The position numbers and the translations under genes are program-made. From Palsa-343 sp036269135 (GTDB lineage: Bacteria; Acidobacteriota; Terriglobia; Terriglobales; Acidobacteriaceae): DNA of 64,000 nucleotides. This document shows positions 8,496-17,400 of the stretch, piece by piece. The stretch is taken from positions 8,635 to 72,634 of the forward strand of contig DATASQ010000013.1 of assembly GCA_036269135.1 (NCBI GenBank), in the 5' to 3' direction. The first letter of the stretch is position 1; every line of letters starts with the position of its first letter. The notes below the pieces were generated by a model. That model worked only from the letters and a program-made list of their open reading frames with translations, was not told the origin of the DNA and ran no database searches.

Positions 8496-9917
8496 TCAGG
8501 GCGCGCTCGCCGTCTGTCCTTTCTCCGAATAAACGAACTGCTCCACTTGGGCCCGTTCCTTCTCTACTTCGGCCAGGTGCTCGGCGCGCAGCTTCTGATA
8601 GACGGCAAACTCCCGCTGCGCCTTTTCTTTCTCGCCGGCATGTACGTAGTCCGTGCCCAGGCGATAATACGCATCGGTCAGGCTCGGGTCGAGTTGCAAT
8701 GCGCGCTCGTACTGCGGAATCGACTCGCCATAGTTGCGCTCGTCTTCATACAGGTCGCCGAGCTGGACATGCGCCGGCGCCAGCGAATCATTGAGCGCGA
8801 TGGCTTTGCGCAAGAGGGACTCCACCGCGGCCAGGTCGGTTCCCGGATCCTCCACCCGCCTGCCCTTCCACAAACTCACAGCGTAATAGTATTGCGCCAG
8901 CGCGTTCTCAGGTTCCAGCTCGGCGTAACGCCGGAATCTCTGCGTGACTTCGTCCGCCTGCAACGGCGAGCTGTTGTACGCCTTCGACAGGAAGACGTAG
9001 CAGCGCGGATCGCGCGGGTTGAGATCCGCTGCGGCGAGCAGGGCCTTGATGGCCGGGTCGTACTTACCGCGGGAATAGTCCGCCAGCCCGAGTCCAATCC
9101 ACATACGCGGGGAGCTGGGATACCGCTGCACCCCCTGCTGAAAAATCGCGATGGCCGGCTCGTAAGTGCGGTGAAGAAGCATCTCGCTGCCCCAGTTGAA
9201 GAGGTTATCTTCGCTGGGATCGAGGTGGACAGCTGCTTCATAATCGTTGGCCGCGGCGATATACTGGCGGCTTTTCTCATCAATTTGTCCGAGCAGGCTG
9301 CGCAATTCCCCGGTATCTCTGACCTTAATGAGCGCGTTCACGATCTGGCGCGCCTGATCGACTCTGCCCAGCAGATAATCCGCCATGGCGAGATCGTAGG
9401 CATTGTCATAGGCTTGCGGGCGGATGCGCCAGGCCTTCTCCAGATACGGCTGAGCCTCCGCAATCCTGCCGCCCTGAACGTACAGTTCGCCGAGATTATG
9501 GTGGGCATCGTAGTTCCCGGGATCGAGCAGAGCCGCCCGTTCGAACTGATCCGCCGCCGCATCGCGATTCCCGTCGTGAACCAGAGCGACGCCCAGGTTC
9601 ACCCGAGCCGCCGCCAAATCCGGCTTGATCCGGACGGCGACCTTGAGCTGCTCGACCGCCCTGCCTGTCTGTGCGAGGGAGGCGTAGACCATCCCCAGCA
9701 ACTCGCGCAGTTCATAGTTTTGGGGGGCGTACGGCAGGATCCGCTGCAATTCATCGGCTGCCTGGGGGAGCCGGCCGGCTTCGTAGTCGGCGACGGCGGC
9801 CTGATATTCCTGATCCAGTTGTTGCTTCGAAGGACTCTGGGCGTTGGCAGTCCAGGCGAAGGGCGCGGGCAGACACAGAAGGAAACAACCGACCCGCCAG
9901 CGCCAGCCCCAGCTCAA
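8496..9917 (-). CDS. Secreted TPR-repeat protein, paralogue of the 24453-26126 product
   Basis: About 473 residues from a TTG at 9917; GGAGG lies 6 bases upstream and the product then starts with a short basic/aromatic segment and a hydrophobic signal (CFLLCLPAPFAWTANA). The frame extends to a GTG at 9962 but that has no ribosome site. At least ten TPRs follow, for example NYDAHHNLGELYVQGGRIAEA and LAPAHVQLGDLYEDERNYGES. The C-terminus ends in a charged coiled-coil-like tail (EVEKERAQVEQFV). Shared blocks with the TPR protein at 24453-26126 (GSEMLLHR versus GSELLLHR; ADLNPRD versus SDLDPRD) show paralogy. It heads the minus-strand cluster running to 5312. Confidence 0.8.
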   Translation of the reverse strand: MSWGWRWRVGCFLLCLPAPFAWTANAQSPSKQQLDQEYQAAVADYEAGRLPQAADELQRILPYAPQNYELRELLGMVYASLAQTGRAVEQLKVAVRIKPDLAAARVNLGVALVHDGNRDAAADQFERAALLDPGNYDAHHNLGELYVQGGRIAEAQPYLEKAWRIRPQAYDNAYDLAMADYLLGRVDQARQIVNALIKVRDTGELRSLLGQIDEKSRQYIAAANDYEAAVHLDPSEDNLFNWGSEMLLHRTYEPAIAIFQQGVQRYPSSPRMWIGLGLADYSRGKYDPAIKALLAAADLNPRDPRCYVFLSKAYNSSPLQADEVTQRFRRYAELEPENALAQYYYAVSLWKGRRVEDPGTDLAAVESLLRKAIALNDSLAPAHVQLGDLYEDERNYGESIPQYERALQLDPSLTDAYYRLGTDYVHAGEKEKAQREFAVYQKLRAEHLAEVEKERAQVEQFVYSEKGQTASAP

Positions 9918-10038
9918 ACGTCTCCTCCGACATACACTGCGTGAGCACCTCGTATGTCCCACAGAAGTGCGGCGCAGAGCAACACCCGGTAGAGGGAATC
10001 CTTGAACGTGCTTCTCCGGAGTGTCGTTTATCTTAGCC

Positions 10039-10052
10039 TGGAACGCATTCCA
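10039..10052. promoter_or_regulatory. LacI-type operator-like palindrome upstream of the 9917 TPR gene
   Basis: TGGAACGCATTCCA matches its own reverse complement at 12 of 14 positions. It sits about 120 bases upstream of the TTG start of the minus-strand TPR gene. It resembles the stronger LacI-type sites listed elsewhere but has a central GC instead of CG. On the minus strand a TAAGAT hexamer lies a few bases downstream and could be a -10. Moderate support. Confidence 0.35.
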
Positions 10053-10084
10053 TCGTCCCGAATTATCTGGACGCGATACGGATA

Positions 10085-10107
10085 AGCCCCGCCATCCAGG
10101 CGGGGCT
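10085..10107 (-). terminator. Strong GC hairpin after receptor 2
   Basis: AGCCCCGCC and GGCGGGGCT form a perfect 9-base-pair stem with a 5-base loop, 40 bases downstream of the receptor 2 stop. The following minus-strand bases hold only a short T-containing stretch, so termination is probable but not canonical. Confidence 0.55.
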
Positions 10108-10146
10108 CATCCGATCAACAGGACCGTGAAACTCCAGGCGACAAGC

Positions 10147-13100
10147 CTAGTAGTACAGCTTCAGAGCGAATTGAATCTGGCGCGGATCGTAGGGAGCATC
10201 GCGCGTCGATCCGACTTCGCCAAAATGAGGATCTTCGAAGTTGCCCGATCCTCCGATGGCCACCACACCGTTTCCGCCAAAATTCGGCGCGTTAAAGTTC
10301 GGGTGGTTCGCAATGTTGAAGAACTCGGCACGGAATTGTGTCCTGAACCGGTCCGAAAGCTGGAAATTCTTGAAGAGCGAAAAATCCAGCCGGTGGAAGC
10401 CAGGGCCCGGGATCTGACCGGGCGCCGGGCCGAGGGCGGCTGCCCCGTTGAGGGGGATACACCCTGGGACGGAACTCGGATCCGGGGCAATCGTGCCACT
10501 CTGGTCCGACAGCTGACAGGCCTGACTAAAGGCCTTTGGGTTGTTGATCCAGAACGGCCGGGGTGCGCCGTCAATGACTTTGCTCTTGATGCTCAGTTGC
10601 GGACTCTGGCCCGATACCAGGTAATCGTCGCACTGCCCCTCGCCGGAGATGACCCCTGTGGGGCAGGTGAAGTTGAGCGGTTGTCCGCCCTGCAGGGTGA
10701 GAATCCAGTTAGTCGCCCAACCCCCCAGAATCAAGTTGTCGATGCCGCTGTGATTCATGTACATCTGGCCTTTTCCGAACGGCAACTGATATCCGCCGCT
10801 GAAATGCAGCACCTGCCGGAGGTCAAAGTCCGCCAGAGAATAATCGAAGCGCGGTCCCAGGCCGGGGATGTTATAGGCCCGCAAGCCTCCGGTCGAGCCA
10901 CCGTTCAGCAAATCACCCGCATCGGAGAGCGTCCTGGAATAGGTGTAGGTGAACAGGAAGGTGAATCCGTTAGAGAATTGTTCCTCGATTTTGGTCTGAA
11001 GGCCGTTGTAATTACTGACGCCATAGGTTGCCTGATAGCTACCGCCGCCGAAATCCGGAAAGGGCACGCAACTGCCGTCCGGAAACACGGCGTACTTGCC
11101 GCAGTTCTTGGTATCGATGCCGGCCGGGAGGATCTGGGTGATGTTCTGATACCCCACGCCGCCCTGGAGATCGGCGCCGTGCGTGTACACGTAGGCGGCC
11201 TGCGCCGTCAACGTCCGGGTGATCGCATATTGCAGCGTCAGGTTGGCACTGAGGGTACGCGGTGTCGAATAGTTGAACTGCAGCCCCTGCAATCCGAGAC
11301 CCAGCGCGTTTACGGCGGATGAGGTAAGGGGGATGCAGGAGAAGCCCGACTCGAAGTTAGCGGTGCCTCCCGGGCCAGCGCTGGGGCACCCGGCATACGG
11401 CGAGTTATAGCTGATGGGCGCTACCTGGGATGCAATGCTGGGGCCGGATGGGTTCGACTGCGGCGTGTACGACAGGTTGTACACGAAGGGGTAATTCTCG
11501 CCGTCATTCGGCCCATATCCCTGGTTTTCGAACGAGTTGTAAAAGAGGCCGATTCCGCCGCGCACCACCAGTTTGGGGGTGATCTCAAAGTCGGCGCCGA
11601 ATCGGGGAGCGATCAACCCTCTCTCCACGCGCAGCAAACCCTGCCCATAGCGGTCCGTGGACATCAGCGCGATCCCGTCTTTGGCCAGCAGGTCCACAAA
11701 TCCGTAGCACCCGATGCCGTTGCAGGTGCCAGCGGCCGCAGGCACGGTTACGCCGGCCGAATTGGTATAGGCAGGATGGCCCGTCGACAGGGTGCGGTTA
11801 TCCTTGCCGCTGGCGGGGATGATGTAGGTCGGGGCGCCGATGGCTGTCCCCGACACGGGTGTCGGCACGAAGTTCGCCTGCCCCCCATTCGTCTCGTTGA
11901 TGGGACCGAAGTCATCCCAGCGCACGCCCAGATTGAGGGTCAGCCTGGGGGTCACCTTCCAGTCATCCTGGAAGTAGGTAGCGAAGTACATTTTCTGGTC
12001 GTAGGTCTTGTTGATGTTCGAGGCATCGACGTCGTCGGTGCCGCCAGAATAGCTGAAGCCGTTGGGATTTGGGTTACCGTTGATGGTCGCCGGAGCGGCT
12101 GTGGGCGGGACCAGCAGTTGCGCGATGCCGCCGGTGGTATTGCCCTGGTTGGGAATATCCACAAACGTGCCGTTATAGTCGAACAGCCCGTGGGAGTAGG
12201 CGGGTTGCAAGGTGGAGAACTTGACGTACTGGTACTCGATGCCCATCTTGAAGCTGTGACTGCCGTAGATTTTCGTGAAGTCATCCGTGACCTGGAGGGT
12301 TTGGCTGACTTCGTCGGAGGGCAGGAAGGAGTTGCTGCCCAGCGACTGGAGATTCGCGATGGTAAATTCCGGCAAGCCGCCATTTTCCTGTCCCTGGGGG
12401 ATGCCGGAAATTCCAAACTGCCCGGGAATCCCGTTGACCGTCCCTTCCGGTCCGTATCGCGTGGTGTGCAGGTGGGCAAAGCCGGCGCGCACCTGATTGA
12501 CGGTCTTCGGGGTAAAGATGTGCGTATATCCGGCAACCGCCTGATCGGACTTCGCGGTCTGAATGCCCTGCTGGAAGGCGCCGCCGTCCGCGATGCCGCC
12601 GAAGATACCGGGAATGTAGATGGGATCGTCGGAGTAGCTGAAGCGCACGAAGGCCTGGTCCGACTGGCTGGGATTCACGTCACCGCGAATGTCAAATTGA
12701 TTTCTGTGCTCGAACAGGTTCGGGCTGACGCCGAAGACCTGCGTTCCGGAGTTCGGGGCAGGATACAGATTGAGCACTTTAACGGCGTTGGCATTGAGCC
12801 GAGCCGCGGGAATCTGATTCAGATCCGGGCACGACGCTGCCGTGAAGCTCGTGGCGCTGGGAGCGCAGCTCGATCCGAAGGGATCGCGCACATAGGCGTC
12901 AGAACCGCTGGAGTTGGCGAGTCCGGAAACCGGGTCCACCGAACCGGCGGCAACGAATCGCGTGGTGGCCGGATCCATAACGGTGCCCTTCTGAATCGCG
13001 CGACCCAAAGCATCGGGCCGGGTTGTGCCGTCGTTGAAGCCAAGGATCTGGGAGAGATTGGTGAACCCGCTGCTCCGCTCCAGCGTCGTAGGCACGTTGC

Positions 13101-14088
13101 CGTTCTGCGCGGTTCCCTGCACGCGGCGAAAGCCCTCATAGTCCCCAAAGAAAAAGACCTTGTTCCTGATAATTGGACCGCCCATGTCGCCGCCGAACTG
13201 ATTCTGGCGCAGCTCGCCTTTCTTGATCCCGGTGTTGTTCTCAAAGTAGTCGGCGGCGTCCAGCTTGTCGTTGCGGAAGAACTCCCAGACCGCCCCGTGG
13301 ATCTGGTTAGTCCCCGATTTGATGGTCGCGTTCAGGACGGCACCGCCGGCGCGACCTAATTCGGCGCTGAAGTCCGCCGTCTGCACCTTGAATTCCTGAA
13401 TCGCATCCACCGGCGGCAGAATGACGTAATTCGTTCCGTTGAGGAAGTCCACCGCATTGGAGTTGTTATCGATGCCGTCCAGCAGGTAGTTGTTTTGCGA
13501 GGGGCGCAGCCCGTTGGCCGAGAAGGCGCCGGTGGAGGCATTCCCGCGGGTGTCGGCCTGGGGCGTCTGCATCCCCGCGCCCAGCTGCGCCAGGAACGTA
13601 AAGTTCCGCCCGTTGAGCGGCAGATTGTTCACTTCCCGCGAGCCGATTTCCTGCCCGACGGAAGCCTCCTGCGTCTGCATCAGCGGGGGCGCCGTGTTCA
13701 CATAGACGGTCTCCGTGCTGGAGCCGGTCTTGAGCTGGATGTTGGCCTGCACAATCTGAGCGACCGCAACCGTCACGTTCGACTGGGTCGTCTTCGCGAA
13801 GCCCGCCGCCGTTACCGTGATGCTGTAATGTCCGGTTCGGACCGGGGAGAAGGTATAGCCGCCGCCATTGTCGGTCTTCGTCTGCAGCGTGATTCCCTGA
13901 TCGAGATTGAGCAGGGAAACGCTCGCTTTGGGAACGACCGCGCCGGTCGCATCGGTGACCGTACCGGTGATTGAGCCTTCGTCGACCTGCCCGTGCGCAT
14001 ACCGGACGGGGAAGAAGAACAGACTCAGTGAAACGACGGCCAGAGAGAGGATGCTCAGCGGAGTGAACAGACTGCGGTGACGGCCCAT
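10147..14088 (-). CDS. Oar-type TonB-dependent receptor (receptor 2)
   Basis: 1313 residues, the largest receptor here. AGGAGG sits 7 bases before the ATG. A signal peptide (..LSLFFFPVRYAHG) is followed by the carboxypeptidase-regulatory-like domain (GSITGTVTDATGAVVPKASVSL), a plug-like region (NNLPLNGRNFTFLAQLGAGM, YLLDGIDNNSNAVDF, PVDAIQEFKVQTADFSAELG) and a long barrel-like region with recurring signatures such as FQDDWKVTPRLTLNLGVRWDD. It ends in LKLYY, an aromatic barrel C-terminus. Two LacI-type operator-like sites and a TTGACA promoter lie upstream. It is divergent from the CRTAC1/TPR operon at 14462, which suggests a shared transport role. Ligand unknown. Confidence 0.9.
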   Translation of the reverse strand: MGRHRSLFTPLSILSLAVVSLSLFFFPVRYAHGQVDEGSITGTVTDATGAVVPKASVSLLNLDQGITLQTKTDNGGGYTFSPVRTGHYSITVTAAGFAKTTQSNVTVAVAQIVQANIQLKTGSSTETVYVNTAPPLMQTQEASVGQEIGSREVNNLPLNGRNFTFLAQLGAGMQTPQADTRGNASTGAFSANGLRPSQNNYLLDGIDNNSNAVDFLNGTNYVILPPVDAIQEFKVQTADFSAELGRAGGAVLNATIKSGTNQIHGAVWEFFRNDKLDAADYFENNTGIKKGELRQNQFGGDMGGPIIRNKVFFFGDYEGFRRVQGTAQNGNVPTTLERSSGFTNLSQILGFNDGTTRPDALGRAIQKGTVMDPATTRFVAAGSVDPVSGLANSSGSDAYVRDPFGSSCAPSATSFTAASCPDLNQIPAARLNANAVKVLNLYPAPNSGTQVFGVSPNLFEHRNQFDIRGDVNPSQSDQAFVRFSYSDDPIYIPGIFGGIADGGAFQQGIQTAKSDQAVAGYTHIFTPKTVNQVRAGFAHLHTTRYGPEGTVNGIPGQFGISGIPQGQENGGLPEFTIANLQSLGSNSFLPSDEVSQTLQVTDDFTKIYGSHSFKMGIEYQYVKFSTLQPAYSHGLFDYNGTFVDIPNQGNTTGGIAQLLVPPTAAPATINGNPNPNGFSYSGGTDDVDASNINKTYDQKMYFATYFQDDWKVTPRLTLNLGVRWDDFGPINETNGGQANFVPTPVSGTAIGAPTYIIPASGKDNRTLSTGHPAYTNSAGVTVPAAAGTCNGIGCYGFVDLLAKDGIALMSTDRYGQGLLRVERGLIAPRFGADFEITPKLVVRGGIGLFYNSFENQGYGPNDGENYPFVYNLSYTPQSNPSGPSIASQVAPISYNSPYAGCPSAGPGGTANFESGFSCIPLTSSAVNALGLGLQGLQFNYSTPRTLSANLTLQYAITRTLTAQAAYVYTHGADLQGGVGYQNITQILPAGIDTKNCGKYAVFPDGSCVPFPDFGGGSYQATYGVSNYNGLQTKIEEQFSNGFTFLFTYTYSRTLSDAGDLLNGGSTGGLRAYNIPGLGPRFDYSLADFDLRQVLHFSGGYQLPFGKGQMYMNHSGIDNLILGGWATNWILTLQGGQPLNFTCPTGVISGEGQCDDYLVSGQSPQLSIKSKVIDGAPRPFWINNPKAFSQACQLSDQSGTIAPDPSSVPGCIPLNGAAALGPAPGQIPGPGFHRLDFSLFKNFQLSDRFRTQFRAEFFNIANHPNFNAPNFGGNGVVAIGGSGNFEDPHFGEVGSTRDAPYDPRQIQFALKLYY

Positions 14089-14200
14089 GCAGATGCCCTC
14101 CTGAAAAAGTTTTCGGCTCCCGCTTCTGCTGCTTTTTCCCCCCTGAAAACGGGGGCGGATGCGGGTAAGCCATACAGCTGAATTGCTCGATTAGGGACAA

Positions 14201-14234
14201 TGTAAACGGTTAACTTTGGATGTAACCGATTACG
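14201..14234. promoter_or_regulatory. Tandem LacI-type operators 20 bp apart
   Basis: TGTAAACGGTTAAC (14201-14214) and TGTAACCGATTACG (14221-14234) both fit a GTAA-N-CG-N-TTA core with central CG, like operators of LacI-family regulators. The CG centres (14207/14208 and 14227/14228) are exactly 20 bases apart, about two helical turns. The inner site begins a few bases downstream of the proposed -10 of the receptor 2 promoter, a position that would block initiation. Confidence 0.65.
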
Positions 14235-14241
14235 CGGCAAC

Positions 14242-14271
14242 ACCCTAATCCACTTGCTCTGTTCTTGTCAA
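14242..14271 (-). promoter_or_regulatory. Receptor 2 promoter (TTGACA - 18 - TAGGGT)
   Basis: On the minus strand, a perfect -35 hexamer TTGACA occupies 14271-14266. TAGGGT at 14247-14242 follows after 18 bases as a weak -10 (3 of 6 against TATAAT). The tandem operators lie immediately downstream. The start site itself is inferred. Confidence 0.5.
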
Positions 14272-14277
14272 TCTAAA

Positions 14278-14297
14278 GTTGTAGATTTTTCTACAAC
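14278..14297. promoter_or_regulatory. Perfect 8-bp inverted repeat between receptor 2 and the CRTAC1 operon
   Basis: GTTGTAGA (14278-14285) and TCTACAAC (14290-14297) are exact reverse complements separated by TTTT. The repeat lies upstream of the -35 of receptor 2 and about 165 bases before the 14462 operon. It may be an operator for a second regulator acting on the divergent operon, or a cruciform or hairpin; the sequence does not decide. The remaining bases up to 14461 are GC-rich and show no gene. Confidence 0.45.
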
Positions 14298-14461
14298 GCT
14301 CCGAGCGCGAGAAAAGAGGCTATTCCTGGGCCGGGATGGCCGGAAACGGAACCCGTGGGCAGCTCGGAATCGGCCGGCACCGCCGCCCGCGAGGCCCTTA
14401 GGCCTGGAGGGGGTAAGTCCGGCCCGGCGGCAGCCTTTGTTCGCGGATTTTTCCGGGTGCT

Positions 14462-17400
14462 ATGATGCCGTCGTCCGCCGAGGCGAAGGTTTTCTGGATT
14501 ATGGGTGGTGGCAGCCGCGAAGATAGAAATCTCCTGATCTCTCGGCGCGCGGTCCTCAGGGGCATGGCGTTTGCCGCGACACTTTTTCGTCCCGCGCCCT
14601 TCTTCGGGGCTCCATTCCCCGGTCTCGGGGAGACCGCGACAGCCCCGCCTGGCGATCTGCCCTTTGCGGATGTTCGTCTCGCTCCCCGCTATCCGGCAAC
14701 CTCGCCGCTGACCGACATCGTGGCGCTGGTCCCTCCAGGGGCCGACGGCTATATCTCGGAGAAATACGCGCACGAACTCCAGGCCATTCTCGAACAGTGG
14801 AGCCACGCGCTGAGACAGTCGCCGGAGAAGCTGGCTTTCATTGCTTCGTTTCTGGATTCGGGAATCAGCGGGACGGCGGCGGGACGGTTCGCGGAGACGC
14901 CGCTGCGCTCCCGTTCCGGAATCGAAGCCGTGCGGCGTACCTTCGCCGAATCGGTCACAGGACGCGACGCATTTCTGCACGGATTGCGAACCTCGTTCAG
15001 CGACGCAGCAGGCATCGACACGGCAGAATTCGAGATATTCGCCATTGAAGCCGTCGCATCGTCACTGCTGACGGTGCGCACTCGTCTGCGCTACGACATT
15101 GTTTTGCGGCGCAGGGATCGGCGGCGCGAGGAGAGAGTCGGCAGCTGGCAGATGGAATGGGTTCGGGGAGATTCCGGTGGCTGGACCGCCCGCCGATGGG
15201 ACGCGAGTCCGGAGACCGATTGCTCGTCCGACACTGACGCTTTTGCCGACATCGCCGAATTCGCGCTGGGCGCAACCGGCTCCTGGCGCGATCAGCTCCT
15301 GCATGGATCCGACTATTGGCGAACCGTGCTCGACGGCGCTGTCGGCGTGGATGTCTATGGCAATAACGGCGTGGCCGCCGGCGACTTCAACAACGACGGT
15401 TTTGACGACCTCTACGTTTGTCAGCCCGCCGGACTGCCGAATCGTCTTTACCGCAACTGCGGCGACGGTACTTTTGAGGATGTTACTGAACGCGCGGGCG
15501 TGGGAGTCCTGGACAATACCGCGTGCGCGCTGTTCGTGGATTTCGATAACCGCGGTTGGCAGGACCTGCTGGTGGTTTGCGGCACCGGCCCTCTGCTCTT
15601 CGTGAACCAGGGCGACGGCACGTTTTCCCTCCGGCGGGATGCTTTCCAGTTCGCTCGTCCGCCCCAGGGAACTTTCACCCACGCCGCGGTCGCCGACTAT
15701 GACGGCGACGGTCGGCTGGACATTCATTTGTGCCTGTACATGTACTACCTGGGGCTGGACCAGTATCACTATCCAATTCCGTATTACGACGCCCGCAACG
15801 GACCTCCGAACTGCCTCTTTCACAATGGGGGCGGCCATCGCTTTGTCGAAACCACGGAAGCCGCCGGCCTAAATGCGGACAACAACCGTTACAGCTTTGC
15901 CTGCGCCTGGGGCAATGCCGGCCGGTACGGGCTGCCGGATCTGTTTGTCGCTAACGATTTCGGCAGTTCGCAGCTTTATCGCAATAACGGGAACGGCACA
16001 TTCACCGTTGTTTCGCGAGAAGCCAATGTGGAGGGCGTGGGAGCCGGCATGAGCTGCTGCTGGTGCGATTACGATAACGATGGTCTCCAGGATATCTATG
16101 TGCCGAGCATGTGGGAGGCCGCCGGACAACGCGTCTCCGAGCAAGAGCGCTTTCATGCAAATGCGCCTGCATCCATTCGCGAGCTCTATCAGCGCCACGC
16201 CCGCGGCAACGCCCTTTACCGCAACCAGGCGACCGGGCGATTCGAAAATGAGGGGCGGGAGGCGGCTGTGGAGATGGGCCGCTGGTCCTGGGGGTCCGAC
16301 TTCTGGGATTTCGACCACGACGGTTTTTCCGATCTCTACGTGACGAATGGCTATATCTCCGAGCCGGATCGGGACGACCTTGCCAGTTTCTTCTGGCGCC
16401 AGATCGTCGGCCATTCTCCCGACGATGCCACTCCCTCGGTTCGCTATGAGCGCGGATGGAACGCCATCAATGAGCTCATTCGGTCCGATCACACCTGGCA
16501 CGGATATGCGCGGAACGTGTTCTTCCTGAACCTGGGTAACGGCACGTTCGCCGAAGCTTCCGCACCCACAGGCCTCGATTTTTCCGAAGACAGCCGTTGC
16601 TTCGTGCTGGCGGACATCGATCACGATGGGCGGCTGGAAGTCATCCTGAAGAATCGCAACGCTCCGCAGCTCCGCGTGCTCCATAACCAAATGAAGAGCA
16701 TTGGAAAATCGGTGAGTTTTCAATTGCGCGGCCACAGGAGCAATCGCGATGCGATCGGCGCCGCCATCACCGTGGAAACTGCGGGGCGCAGGCAGACCAA
16801 ATACCTTCAGGCCGGTTCGGGATTCCTTTCCCAGCATTCGAAGGAAGTCTTCTTCGGTATTGGCGGCGCTGACGCAGTGGCGCGCGCCACGATCCACTGG
16901 CCCAGCGGCGCCCGGCAGGTATTTGCCAATCTGCCGGCCGGCCATCGCATTGCCATTGACGAGGACTCCGAGGCGTTTCATGCAGCCCCATTCCTCGCCC
17001 TCGCGCCGAACTCCGCGGTCGCGAACTCGGCCAGCGCGGGCGAGTCCCTGCCTCGCAACGTGCAGACCTGGCTGATCGAGCCGCTCAAGGCACCCGCCTT
17101 CTCCCTCCCCGATGTGAACGGAACTATGCAGGAGCTCCGCTCGTATCGCGGAGGGATTGTTCTTCTTCTCTTCTGGTCCGTCGGGGCTCCATTAAGCGTC
17201 GATGCGCTGCGGAAGCTGGAGAAGGATCCTGCTCTTCGCTCCGGCCCTGCCGTCACCTGCGTGGCCGTGAATGTGGATGACGCGACCCAACTCGGGTCTG
17301 CACGATCCACCGCAACGCAGGAGCGCATCTCGTTTCCGGTATTGTTCGCGACCGAAGAGATTGCCGGCGTTTATAACCTGATTTACCGATATATGTTCGA

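Noticed and set aside
7186..8532. 448-residue plus-strand frame
   Set aside because: Antisense to the Tat-exported alkaline-phosphatase-superfamily gene.
8487..9944. 485-residue plus-strand frame
   Set aside because: Antisense to a TPR gene; TPR periodicity is on the minus strand.
11776..13359. 527-residue plus-strand frame
   Set aside because: Antisense to receptor 2; the receptor frame has the plug and barrel signatures.
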